From Corynebacterium sp. HMSC074A01 (GTDB taxonomy: Bacteria > Actinomycetota > Actinomycetes > Mycobacteriales > Mycobacteriaceae), in NCBI RefSeq assembly GCF_001831515.1, contig NZ_KV825618.1, positions 168,305-216,948 of the forward strand: DNA of 48,644 nt, in the 5' to 3' direction. A program made the position numbers and the translations under genes. Below the pieces are notes generated by a model. It searched no databases and was not told the DNA's origin. It worked only from the letters and a program-made list of their open reading frames with translations. This document shows, piece after piece, positions 26,839 to 35,206 of the stretch. The stretch's first letter is position 1, and every line of letters starts with the position of its first letter.

Positions 26839-28098
26839 TTAGGAGTCCCAGATTCCTTTAGTGTCGACGAGTTCCTTTCCCCTCAGCGACGTTGCAGATA
26901 GAGTTCTGAACTCTTTGTGGTTAACGAGCAAGACAACTACCTGGGCCTGTCTGATGGCTTGATCGGCCTCTGCCAGTTGTACGTTTGGAAATTTGGCGAG
27001 TTGTGGCGGTAGTGCCTTGATATTTGGTTCAGCAGCAAGGATCTGGCAGTCAGGGTGCGATGTCGTGATCGACTCGGCGAGTTTCAACGACGGTGACTCT
27101 CGCAAGTCATCGATGTCAGGCTTGAAAGCTAGGCCGAGCACGGCGATCTGTGTGGCGTTCGTTCGCTTGATCGCCTCGCTCACCTTTTCCAAGACCCAGT
27201 CAGGCTTAGAATCGTTGACTTCGCGTGCGGTGCGAATTAAATTCGCCTGTTCGGGGGACGAGGCAACGATGAACCAAGGATCTACTGCGATACAGTGGCC
27301 ACCTACGCCAGGCCCAGGCTGCAGGATATTGACCCGGGGGTGGTGGTTTGCCAGTTCAATGAGCTCCCAAACGTTGATTCCGAAGTCATCTGCAATCATG
27401 GAAAGTTCATTGGCAAAGGCGATGTTAACATCTCGAAACGAGTTTTCCGTTAACTTCGCCAACTCTGCGGTACGAGCGTTCGTCTCCAACAACTCCCCTT
27501 CGCAGAACTGGGCGTAGATAGCTTTTGCTCGTTCGGTACCGCGTATCGTAGTACCTCCAATGATTCTGTCGTTAGTCCGGAGTTCCTCCATTGCATGTCC
27601 GGGAAGAATACGTTCGGGGCAATGCGCGAAGTGGATAACCTTAGAAGTAGTTTCGTTGTGCTCGTTTTCATGGTCAGCGGATAAGTCGGGGCGTAGCTCA
27701 AAAATGCGTTGAGCCATCTTTTCTGTGGTCATAGGCGGAGAAGTTGACTCAAGCACGATTAGTTCGTCGCCCTCGAGGTGTGGAGCGATTGCTTCAGCTG
27801 CAGAGTAGATGTACCGCATGTCCACCGCGTGATGCTCGTCAAACGGTGTTGGCACCGCGATGATGTAGGCGCTGGCGTGTGGCATCTCGGTGGTTGCGTA
27901 GAACCTGCCGGATGCAAGGGCCTCCTTGAGGGCTGTTTCGAGGCCAGGCTCAACGATCGGGACTTCGCCTGCGTTGACAGAAGTAACCTTGTCAGCCATG
28001 ACGTCGACTCCGACGACGTTCAACCCTGAATTCGCCATTACCACTGCCGTGGGAAGTCCGATGTAGCCGAGTCCGACGAATGCGATATCTGGTTTCAT
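26839..28098 (-). CDS. wecC: UDP-N-acetyl-D-mannosamine dehydrogenase
   Basis: This 419-residue NAD-dependent enzyme oxidises UDP-ManNAc to UDP-ManNAcA. It has an N-terminal Rossmann motif FVGLGYIGLPTAVV, PTPFDEHHAVDM, LESTSPPMTTEKM, FAHCPERILPG, the active-site segment GPGVGGHCIAVDPWF with the catalytic Cys, and LGLAFKPDIDDLRESPSL in the UDP-binding domain. With WecB it completes the route from UDP-GlcNAc. The ATG has AGAAGG upstream. It stands alone on the minus strand, downstream of a divergent intergenic region shared with the glycosyltransferase at 28283, and its 3' end lies next to the relict element. Confidence 0.95.
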   Translation of the reverse strand: MKPDIAFVGLGYIGLPTAVVMANSGLNVVGVDVMADKVTSVNAGEVPIVEPGLETALKEALASGRFYATTEMPHASAYIIAVPTPFDEHHAVDMRYIYSAAEAIAPHLEGDELIVLESTSPPMTTEKMAQRIFELRPDLSADHENEHNETTSKVIHFAHCPERILPGHAMEELRTNDRIIGGTTIRGTERAKAIYAQFCEGELLETNARTAELAKLTENSFRDVNIAFANELSMIADDFGINVWELIELANHHPRVNILQPGPGVGGHCIAVDPWFIVASSPEQANLIRTAREVNDSKPDWVLEKVSEAIKRTNATQIAVLGLAFKPDIDDLRESPSLKLAESITTSHPDCQILAAEPNIKALPPQLAKFPNVQLAEADQAIRQAQVVVLLVNHKEFRTLSATSLRGKELVDTKGIWDS

Positions 28099-28282
28099 GT
28101 AGCGCTACCTTCTCTTGAGAGTCTTGGTTGACCTGTTTGAGTATATCGGCCGTAACACATCTACTATAGTACGATCGTCTAAGTGCGCTTCCTTTGTGTG
28201 AGGGTGCTGAAGGTTGATTAACTGGCGGTAGTGCTACTCGCTCTTTGCGTACTTCGTTGTCCACAACCTTGAAAGAATTGCT

Positions 28283-29479
28283 ATGTACTTCCTTGGCATC
28301 ACGCGGTTTAGCTTGTTCTCGCCCGAGTCGGATGCGTGGTTGTCATCGCGCGCGGCTGGAAAGTCCGAGCAGGCATACATCGACTATTTGTACGCACCGG
28401 AGAGGATTGAGCCACGTTTGCAGATCTTCGGGGAACTCAGTCTTCCACTGTTAGCAGCGGCAGCAGAGAAATATTGCCTTAAGCATATCGTTCGTTATTC
28501 GGAAGAGATGCCAGAAAGATATAAAACGCAGCTTCAAAGCCTTGCAGATCGTTTTAGCTTCGTCGTACTTGAGCCTCACACCGCTGGAAAGAGCTCGGTT
28601 AATCCTTACCAGATTGGCTACGACATGAATTCGTGTGGGTTTGGAATGTACCGCCTAGACGATGATGACCTCGTTTCGGTGGACTTCTTTGATCAGGTAG
28701 CTCGCTATGTACGGCCGGAGTTTGCGGGGATGCGTGTTTCTCTGGCTCGGGGCGTGACGGCCCTTTATGAGGATGGAAGTTTCAGTCAATTTCGTGACTG
28801 TTACATGCCACAGATTGCCATCGGTCTGATGTCGATTTTTGGCGGTGTCGTCAACGGCAAAATGATAGCTCCTCCGGATGTAGCGCATAACCGGTCGGAC
28901 CGTTATGGGTCTGTGGTCGTCAACGCGGAGAAGGTCTCATGGCTATGGACACGACATGTAGGTCAGGACACGGTCTATGGGGGGACTTCTCCGAAGGAAG
29001 CGGTGAAGAAGCAGCTTCTGCGATTCCCGGCACTGGACAGTCAATATGACGTTACGGAGGCGTTTCCTACGCTTGAGGGGAGAATCGTCGCCCCGAAACA
29101 CGTCGAATTAGCGAGTGCTCTGAAGATTGAGGGGGAGGGGACTTGGTTTGAGCTTAAGACTGGACAGCCGACTTTCTCCATTAAAGTTGACGCAGAATAT
29201 GCAGAAAGAATCTATCCAACTTCAGCACTTTTGAAATTTAAAGTTGAAGATGCGGATGGGAACATCGTTCCTGCAGGTGGAGAGGTGGAGGGATTGTGGT
29301 CATCGTCATACGAGCACATCGGATATTTCCGTTACCTTCCTACTGAACCCGGTCGGCACACACACGATTTGGAAGTTTCCTTGCCAGAAGGATATCAAAT
29401 CGTGGCAATCGGAATTCAGCCGTTCGGTACCACTCCTGAGCCATTTGTGCTGCACTCGCTCGCGATCACACGAGACTAA
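28283..29479 (+). CDS. Glycosyltransferase with DDDD motif, paralogue of 14336
   Basis: In this 398-residue protein residues 1-280 follow the paralogue at 14336: GITRFSLFSPESDAW, MYRLDDDDL (126-129), FRDCYMPQIAIGLMS and AHNRSDRYGSVVVNAEK. Residues about 280-398 form a beta-rich module with HIGYFRYLPTEPGRHTHDLEV, similar in pattern to a segment of the CgeB-like protein and to the C-terminal domain of 14336. Donor and acceptor are unknown. The ATG is kept although its ribosome site is weak. It is divergent from wecC over a 184-bp gap, and an IS element has inserted shortly after its stop. Confidence 0.75.
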   Translation: MYFLGITRFSLFSPESDAWLSSRAAGKSEQAYIDYLYAPERIEPRLQIFGELSLPLLAAAAEKYCLKHIVRYSEEMPERYKTQLQSLADRFSFVVLEPHTAGKSSVNPYQIGYDMNSCGFGMYRLDDDDLVSVDFFDQVARYVRPEFAGMRVSLARGVTALYEDGSFSQFRDCYMPQIAIGLMSIFGGVVNGKMIAPPDVAHNRSDRYGSVVVNAEKVSWLWTRHVGQDTVYGGTSPKEAVKKQLLRFPALDSQYDVTEAFPTLEGRIVAPKHVELASALKIEGEGTWFELKTGQPTFSIKVDAEYAERIYPTSALLKFKVEDADGNIVPAGGEVEGLWSSSYEHIGYFRYLPTEPGRHTHDLEVSLPEGYQIVAIGIQPFGTTPEPFVLHSLAITRD

Positions 29480-29503
29480 TTTGCGAACCCCAACTAAGGG
29501 TGT

Positions 29504-29518
29504 GAAGAACGCTAGCTA
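29504..29518. repeat. Left target-site duplication of the IS481-like element
   Basis: GAAGAACGCTAGCTA directly abuts the left end of the element and matches 14 of 15 bases of 31225-31239 in the same orientation. Confidence 0.75.
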
Positions 29519-29614
29519 TGTCATGTCTAAGGGCTTTTTGGGCAAGGAGTCCAATGACCTTTTGGACAGGATGTCTAATGGCTTTTTGGACGCCTAAGGC
29601 GGTGGAATAGTCGG

Positions 29615-29964
29615 ATGGCTATTCCATTGCACAAGCGCGGAAAAGTCGCAGATTTCGATCCCGTTCGTGACGGCAAAACGATCACACAGTTTTGCAAAGA
29701 ACTAGGCATCTCGCGGCAGACATACCACAACATCAAAAACCGGATGCACAGAAGGGACGATCTGGCACCATGCCGGATTCGACTGCCCCGAAGCACCCGG
29801 CAGGAAAATTTGATGACTCCGCTAAGATCGCGGTCATCCATCCCAGACAAACGTTGACGGAGCAGGGCTTGGATTACGGGCCCTGGTCGATTTACTATTT
29901 CTTGTTCGACTCCGTCGGTGCCGATCGCGCCCCAGCACGCTTCACAATCGCCTTGTGGCTAAAT
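29615..29964 (+). pseudogene. IS481-type transposase, N-terminal fragment
   Basis: The start ATGGCTATT reads MAIPLHKRGKVADF, then the helix-turn-helix segment ITQFCKELGISRQTYHNIKNR. Near 29745 the reading moves to another frame, which continues GTMPDSTAPKHPAGKFDD and LDYGPWSIYYFLFDSVGADRAPARFTIALWL, a typical N-terminal block of actinobacterial IS481 transposases. The match stops at 29964 where the IS21-type end begins. One frameshift and the loss of the DDE core make it inactive. Confidence 0.75.
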
Positions 29965-30431
29965 TGTTCAGACCACCGATTTAGTAACGCCATGGTGAGG
30001 ATCGAGTAACGCCCGGGTGAGTATCCAGTAACACCCGGGCGTTTGGGGGTTGGGTGGGGTTAGTGGGTCAGGCGCATGTTGTCTCCTTCTAGTGGATGAC
30101 ACTTCTAGTGGATGATCTCCGCGCCGACGGCGAGCCGATTGAGGATTGACTCAGCGATAACAGCGTCGGTGATAAACTTGCACCATTCGATGGGGGCGAA
30201 CTGGGATGTCACGATGGTCGCTCGGCGCGGTTTTCTCGTTCCGCAATGATGGTCAACAGTTGATGCCCGGTGGCTTCGTTGATCGGGGTGATGAGAAAGT
30301 CATCGAGTACGAGCACGTCGGTGTTGTGAATGGATTCGAGGAAGGACCTACCACCGTGGATACCTCTCGGCGACTGAAACGTGGCTCGCCAGCGAAGGCG
30401 TCCTCGCCATTGCCGGGTTCGCTCCGACAAC
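29965..30431 (-). mobile_element. IS21-family remnant inside the IS481-like element
   Basis: It begins at TGTTCAGACCACCGATTTAG, an IS21-type end. After this come about two and a half copies of a 22-base unit starting AGTAACGCC (29983-30038), as in the multiple terminal repeats of this family. The 3' part of istB follows on the minus strand. The right border is unclear because the IS481 transposase resumes near 30432. A 14-base duplication (CTTCTAGTGGATGA at about 30087 and 30103) lies next to the istB stop. Confidence 0.65.
30105..30365 (-). pseudogene. istB: IstB-like ATPase, C-terminal fragment
   Basis: The minus strand reads SFLESIHNTDVLVLDDFLITPINEATG with a Walker B-like LVLDDF, then HQLLTIIAERENRAERP. 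After one frameshift near 30210 it reads SQFAPIEWCKFITDAVIAES and ILNRLAVGAEIIH, the normal IstB end. The N-terminal half with the Walker A motif is missing. IstB is the helper ATPase that delivers target DNA to the IS21 transposase. Confidence 0.75.
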
Positions 30432-31162
30432 CTAGGGAAAATACGAGCGCTCCCACCGCGCGCTGACCCAGTTCCTCGACGCACACGCCACCCCGCAAGC
30501 CTTACCGAGGTCAACACGTATCTCGCTGAGTATCGGCTGGTCTACAACGAGCGACGACGGCACCAATCACTGTTGGTCGGCAAGATGCACATCACCCCAC
30601 GCCAGGCCTTCGACACCTTCCCCAAAGCACCTTGACCCACGCACAACCACTTGACCCTGACTAGGTCTGGGCCCGTGTACTGGCCTACAACCAGGCACAC
30701 AACCCGCAGTCAGCATCCGAAGTGCAAAACGGTCCCGGGCAAGCGGCAACTTCACCCGAGACCAGCACCGATGACATGGCAGCTCAACACGGCATACCTC
30801 CCACCGATACCCCCACACTAACGGTGCCGACGACACAACCAACAAACGACTGGGGGATCCCAGACCAGGTCCGCGTGAGCAAAGACGGTGTCGTCCGAGT
30901 GTGTAGCTACGGACTCTACATCGGCTTGAGATTCAAAAACCGCGAGCTCTACGCCACGGTCACAGACGACGATGTCGCGGAGTTTTTCACAGCCCATGAC
31001 GGTGAGTTCCTCTTCAGCGTGCCACTGCCGGTCACACTTCATCACAGGCCACCAGGCGGGCAAATCAACATCAACCTCGTCGAAGGGATGAAGCACCGCC
31101 AACCTCCCTGGATGAACCCGAAACTGGCCAAGCCTCGACCGAAGCGCAGGATGCAAAAATGA
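30432..31162 (+). pseudogene. IS481-type transposase, C-terminal fragment
   Basis: It begins with KYERSHRALTQFLDAHATPQA, then shifts frame near 30504 to LTEVNTYLAEYRLVYNERRR HQSLLVGKMHITPRQAF, the end of the integrase core. A TAG at about 30663 and a frame change lead into a long tail: QVRVSKDGVVRVCSYGLYIG, FTAHDGEFLFSVPLP, KPRPKRRMQK. This extra C-terminal region occurs in some actinobacterial IS481 transposases. The coding match ends at the TGA directly before the inner edge of the right inverted repeat. Confidence 0.7.
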
Positions 31163-31224
31163 TCCGCTAGAAAGTGGCCAAGAACTCCATGGATTCCGTG
31201 TCCAAAAACTCTATAGACACAACA

Positions 31225-31239
31225 GAAGAACGCTGGCTA
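31225..31239. repeat. Right target-site duplication of the IS481-like element
   Basis: GAAGAACGCTGGCTA abuts the right end of the element and matches the left copy at 14 of 15 positions. It also forms part of a stem-loop (31224-31247) that may end transcription of the GT25 gene on the minus strand. Confidence 0.75.
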
Positions 31240-31254
31240 GCGCTTCTCACGTGG

Positions 31255-32562
31255 CTACCTAGATGAGTATCCAAAATTTTCTTCTTTAAAAAGCGGAATG
31301 CTTAGTGCTGTGGATCGAATCGCAGGTGCTGTATCGAACCGACTTTGGAAATCGAGGACCAGATTTTGTATTCGGTTCGTTGGATTGTCTCGTCGTCCTA
31401 TTGTCCAGGCGGCGAGAAATCCGTCGATATGGCCGTACACTCCTTGCTCAGCGAACTTGAGTAACTCGCTTGCTGCGTTGCGAGTGAGCGCATATGCGTC
31501 GGTGCCGATAGCAGACCGGTTTGGACCCCACAGTGCCAACAACTCCCACGGATCAACGGGGGAGGGTTGGTGCTGTGGTCCTATGCCTTGTGCCTTGCCG
31601 GACATCCGCTCATTGAGCCAGACGAAATCGTATGGGTTTTCATCCTCGAAGGACTCGATGAGTGTATCAAGCGCAGAGGAATGGAATTCAGGTAGAGCGT
31701 CGTCTTCAAGGATGATGGCCCACTCGTCTTTCCCGGCAGCGATTCGTTCCCAGACAGCGACGTGGCTCAACCAACAGCCAACCGCTCCGTATCCAAACTT
31801 GCCGAATACATCGGGTTCCGCGAGTACTGCACGGATTGCTGATGCGGGCAGCGTGGAGGCCTCAACCCCTGCTGTCACGGTGACATTCTTGTAGCCGGCG
31901 CAAGTAAGTGCACTTTCGCAAATGTGGCGTTTCCGCTCGTCTTTTCGCAGATTTACCACGTAGACGGGTCGTCGTGTAGATGGTAGCCCTGACGTGAAAC
32001 TGCTGAGACGGTTGCGGAGAACCTTGGTAACCTTCGATTCTTCCAGTGAGCCGATAAAGCTGGCAGCCTCCTGTGACAATCCAAATTGAAGCAATAGCGT
32101 TGCCCAACGGCTGCGCGTGATGTCCGGTGTCGGACTGTCGCAGCACTCCTGCCACACTTGGCAAGCTAGTGAGCGGAGTTCTTCCAGTAGCCCCGCAGCA
32201 GCAAGGGCATCTCCATAGAAATAAGAGACATAAGTGTTTGATGGTTGTGCGGCGTAGATCACGGACAAGTTACTGGCACCCTGGGCGTAATCTCTGGTGG
32301 CTCGTGTGATCTTGTGACCGGCAACCGCGGCCAGCGGGGTCTCTAGGCCTTTGGTGAGAGCACCGCGGAGAAAATCAAATGCTGCAGAGGCGGAGTACTC
32401 GGTGGATATTGTGACTAGTGCATCAACAAACTCTTGACGTCGTTCAGTCTGAATGACGGAAACTGGCAACTGGACGATTTTGAAGGCTTCTGCAGCTTGG
32501 CTGCTTTGATGAATCAACTTTGGACCTACCCCGAAAGTTAGAAAATGCGACAGACGTCCCAC
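31255..32562 (-). CDS. GT25-family glycosyltransferase
   Basis: In this 435-residue protein the C-terminal part from about 195 is GT25 (LPS/collagen galactosyltransferase type): RPVYVVNLRKDERKRHICESAL, FGYGAVGCWLSHVAVWERIA, WAIILEDDALPEF with the acidic site, and GTDAYALTRNAASELLKFAE. The first 190 residues are helical and possibly TPR-like (repeated Ala/Leu helices), with no assigned family. The GTG start lacks a good ribosome site; a TTG 15 codons inside, preceded by GGGGTAGG, is an alternative. It is a single gene, divergent from the 32785 operon and bordered downstream by the IS element. Confidence 0.8.
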   Translation of the reverse strand: MGRLSHFLTFGVGPKLIHQSSQAAEAFKIVQLPVSVIQTERRQEFVDALVTISTEYSASAAFDFLRGALTKGLETPLAAVAGHKITRATRDYAQGASNLSVIYAAQPSNTYVSYFYGDALAAAGLLEELRSLACQVWQECCDSPTPDITRSRWATLLLQFGLSQEAASFIGSLEESKVTKVLRNRLSSFTSGLPSTRRPVYVVNLRKDERKRHICESALTCAGYKNVTVTAGVEASTLPASAIRAVLAEPDVFGKFGYGAVGCWLSHVAVWERIAAGKDEWAIILEDDALPEFHSSALDTLIESFEDENPYDFVWLNERMSGKAQGIGPQHQPSPVDPWELLALWGPNRSAIGTDAYALTRNAASELLKFAEQGVYGHIDGFLAAWTIGRRDNPTNRIQNLVLDFQSRFDTAPAIRSTALSIPLFKEENFGYSSR

Positions 32563-32784
32563 ATTTTACATACCTAGCACAAATACTGTTGTCGTTATGC
32601 GTGGGGAACTTGGGGCTGACCGGGTTGGTTGTCAGGCTGGGTGTATCTAGCTTCTTGAAAATGTCGTGGAAAGCACGACGTGCCTTGCACTTCCAAACCT
32701 GTCAAAGAATTTCTTAGACATGATATGGGCTAGCCCTGGGACCGTGCTGAGAGTCGAAGGCCGTATTAGGGTAGAGTAGCCCGT

Positions 32785-33174
32785 ATGCAAGTAAAGTTCC
32801 CGTTACCGATAACGGACGTGCCCGCTCGACTGGCTGTCCGTGCTGATGGGGTCCTAAACTCGAAGGACTATGTTTTGAAGTTCCGGTTTCCTGGAGTTGA
32901 TTCCACCCGGGAACTAGCTGAAGAAGTCAAATTACATTTTTCCGAAGGTCTCGGTGCTCTATTTCTTTACAACAGCGAGCAGGATGTGGGGCAGGTAGGG
33001 TATACGAACTATTTTCATCTGCCTGACGGAGTCGAGAGCCTTACGATTGAAATCGTGCGATGGTCTAAGCGGGAGGAACTCGCAAACATCCAAGGGGTGG
33101 ATCTGCAGATTCGGACGCCGTCGCCAGTGTTCAACAAGCTAACACAAATTGGGTTTACAGCAAATGGCATCTAA
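32785..33174 (+). CDS. Small beta-rich protein of unknown function
   Basis: This 129-residue protein is not recognised. Predicted beta strands alternate through the sequence (ARLAVRADGVL, YVLKFRFPGV, GALFLYNSE, SLTIEIVRWSK, VDLQIRTPS), and it has no signal peptide, membrane helix or Cys. It resembles in style the beta-rich accessory regions at the ends of neighbouring glycosyltransferases. Its stop lies inside the start of the next gene (GT2-GT2), so the two are co-translated. It may be a detached accessory domain of that enzyme. Confidence 0.65.
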   Translation: MQVKFPLPITDVPARLAVRADGVLNSKDYVLKFRFPGVDSTRELAEEVKLHFSEGLGALFLYNSEQDVGQVGYTNYFHLPDGVESLTIEIVRWSKREELANIQGVDLQIRTPSPVFNKLTQIGFTANGI

Positions 33175-35206
33175 TGAAATAATAACTGATATGAAGCCGA
33201 TAGATGTATCGGTTGTAATCGGCTTCCGAGACTGGGGCCTCCAACGGATCCGGCTGGCAGTGGAGAGCATTAAGCGGTCGTTCGGGCGTTTTAACGGCGA
33301 GGTGATCATCTCGGACTATGGATCGATGGATGCTCACGCTAACGAACTGTTGGCAAAAGAACTCGATTGCGGCTACGTTTACACCACTGACGCAGCCGTA
33401 TGGTCTCGTTCACGAGCGTTGAACGCTGGATTTGCGATTAGTCATGGCAGACTTCTCGTATCCACAGACGCCGATATGGTTTTCTCGCCAACATCATTCG
33501 AGAGAATTCTTGAAATTGCGCTCGCTCAGCCACGAGCGGCATATTTTCTGCAGTGTCGAGACTTGCCTAAGGGCATGGATGACGACTGGGTGGCTGCTCA
33601 TCCAAACGAGTGGGAGGTAATGGAAAAAAGCTCCCGAATTCGTCCTAGATGGGGGATGGGCGGGATGATGGCAATTTCTCGCCAGGGATTCTTTGAGATC
33701 CGCGGCTTTGATGAACGTTTCCATACTTATGGGGGTGAAGATCTCGACTTCGCCCAAAGGGCACGACGTGCGGGATTCAAAACTGTGTGGGTGAACGACC
33801 CCGATGTGCGGATGTATCACATGTGGCACCCTTCGACGCGCGCCATTGTTGACCAGACCGCGGAGGGGCGCGCCACCGTTGAGCGGAATCGGGACATTGT
33901 TTACAACGATTCAAGCTTCGTGCGCAATTATCTGCGATGGGACCATCGCCCGACAGACGCCCCGCCTCTGGTGACAGTTGCGATTTGTACCCACAACCGT
34001 GCTGACTTGATCAGGGAGTCGATCCAATCAGTTCTGTACCAAACGATCCAGGACTTCGAGATCGTCGTTATCGACGACGGCGGCGACGACAATACCAAAG
34101 AAGTATTGGATGCTTTCGGGGACGATCGCATCCGTTATTACTGGCAGGAGAATGCTGGAATTTCTGCGGCTCGCAATTTAGCAGCCGAGAAGAGTCGTGG
34201 AATCTATACTGCAGTCCTTGATGACGATGATCTCATGCATCCGCGGCGCTTGGAGTGGCAAGTTGGTGGACTTGAGCCAGGTACTGTCGGCAACGTGGGG
34301 TCTTTCATTAACTTTGACGACACTACCGGGGAACTGCACCTTATTGTGTCCAAAAAACCCACAATAGGAACAGCCATGCCTAAAGGCTCCGCTCCGGGGC
34401 ACAGCACATGGATGCTTCGCACCGATGTGATTCGCAGTCTGAAGTACGACGAATCATTGACAAGCGGTGTGGACAATAACATTATGCTCAGGTTGCTTCG
34501 ATCTGGATTAAAGCTTAGCCATGTTGGCAAGCCCGTAACACTTCGGCGAATGCACAGTAGACAAGTCACTGTGCTAGACAGCGACAGGCAGCTCACTAGC
34601 GCGAGTTCGGCTTTGAAGTTCATTCAATGGCGACTAAACCCGGGTGACCTTAAGAATATTGAAAACGCTGCAAAGGAATCTGGCGAGTATCCTAGAACTC
34701 CTCCTCGCGAGGAGATGCTCAAGGAAGCTGAACTTTTCCTTCCGGATCACTTGGCCAACCGAGATCTCATATTGGCGCAGCCCGTCAATACGTCTGTCCC
34801 AGATGTATGGGATGGACACCTGGTTCAAGCCGAGGTTTCCATTGGGGCCGAAGGGGTGCCGCCTGTGGCGTTGACTATTGTAAGAAATGCCACCTTCAAT
34901 GATCTTGTATCAGCTAGGCAGGCCGGCCTTGATTTCTCAGTTGAGGCTCGAACAGCTCATAAAGAAACCACGCCAAGCAGTTGGAACCAAATCCAGCTGC
35001 TACTGAAAAGCGCTGGGCGGATGATCGCTGACGAGGGGCTTAAGATAGATTTTGTCTTGGTTAAGCGTGACAATGCTTCCGATGCGGGGAACTTCCCATG
35101 GAGTGTAAAGATTTGTGCTGCTGGGGAAGTAGAGCGAGCTGTAGTCGAAGACTCTGATTGGATGATCTTCGGCAACGAATACTGGGAGATTGAAAATGCG
35201 GATTAG
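33164..35206 (+). CDS. Tandem GT2-GT2 glycosyltransferase
   Basis: This 680-residue protein has a first GT2 domain (about 10-260) reading VSVVIGFRDWGLQRIRLAVE, STDADMVFSPTSF, and a galactosyltransferase-type end GFDERFHTYGGEDLDFAQRARRAG. The second GT2 domain (about 265-500) reads VTVAICTHNRADLIRESI, VVIDDGGDDNTKEVL, GISAARNLAAE and VLDDDDLMHPRRLE. The last 180 residues are an unassigned accessory region. Two-domain enzymes of this layout (KfoC-like) polymerise alternating disaccharides. The ATG at 33164 is preferred over an upstream TTG; another ATG lies nine codons in. It overlaps both neighbours. Confidence 0.85.
   Translation: MASNEIITDMKPIDVSVVIGFRDWGLQRIRLAVESIKRSFGRFNGEVIISDYGSMDAHANELLAKELDCGYVYTTDAAVWSRSRALNAGFAISHGRLLVSTDADMVFSPTSFERILEIALAQPRAAYFLQCRDLPKGMDDDWVAAHPNEWEVMEKSSRIRPRWGMGGMMAISRQGFFEIRGFDERFHTYGGEDLDFAQRARRAGFKTVWVNDPDVRMYHMWHPSTRAIVDQTAEGRATVERNRDIVYNDSSFVRNYLRWDHRPTDAPPLVTVAICTHNRADLIRESIQSVLYQTIQDFEIVVIDDGGDDNTKEVLDAFGDDRIRYYWQENAGISAARNLAAEKSRGIYTAVLDDDDLMHPRRLEWQVGGLEPGTVGNVGSFINFDDTTGELHLIVSKKPTIGTAMPKGSAPGHSTWMLRTDVIRSLKYDESLTSGVDNNIMLRLLRSGLKLSHVGKPVTLRRMHSRQVTVLDSDRQLTSASSALKFIQWRLNPGDLKNIENAAKESGEYPRTPPREEMLKEAELFLPDHLANRDLILAQPVNTSVPDVWDGHLVQAEVSIGAEGVPPVALTIVRNATFNDLVSARQAGLDFSVEARTAHKETTPSSWNQIQLLLKSAGRMIADEGLKIDFVLVKRDNASDAGNFPWSVKICAAGEVERAVVEDSDWMIFGNEYWEIENAD

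Larger units (their letters stand above)
29519..31224. mobile_element. IS481-like insertion sequence, decayed and interrupted
   Basis: The first 50 bases (TGTCATGTCTAAGGG...) and the reverse complement of the last 50 (TGTTGTGTCTATAGAG...) align without gaps at 35 of 50 positions, a long imperfect inverted repeat. A 15-bp target duplication flanks both ends. It holds N- and C-terminal parts of one transposase on the plus strand, separated by an IS21-family remnant that replaced the central (catalytic) part. Both coding parts carry frameshifts, so it cannot move by itself. Confidence 0.8.
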
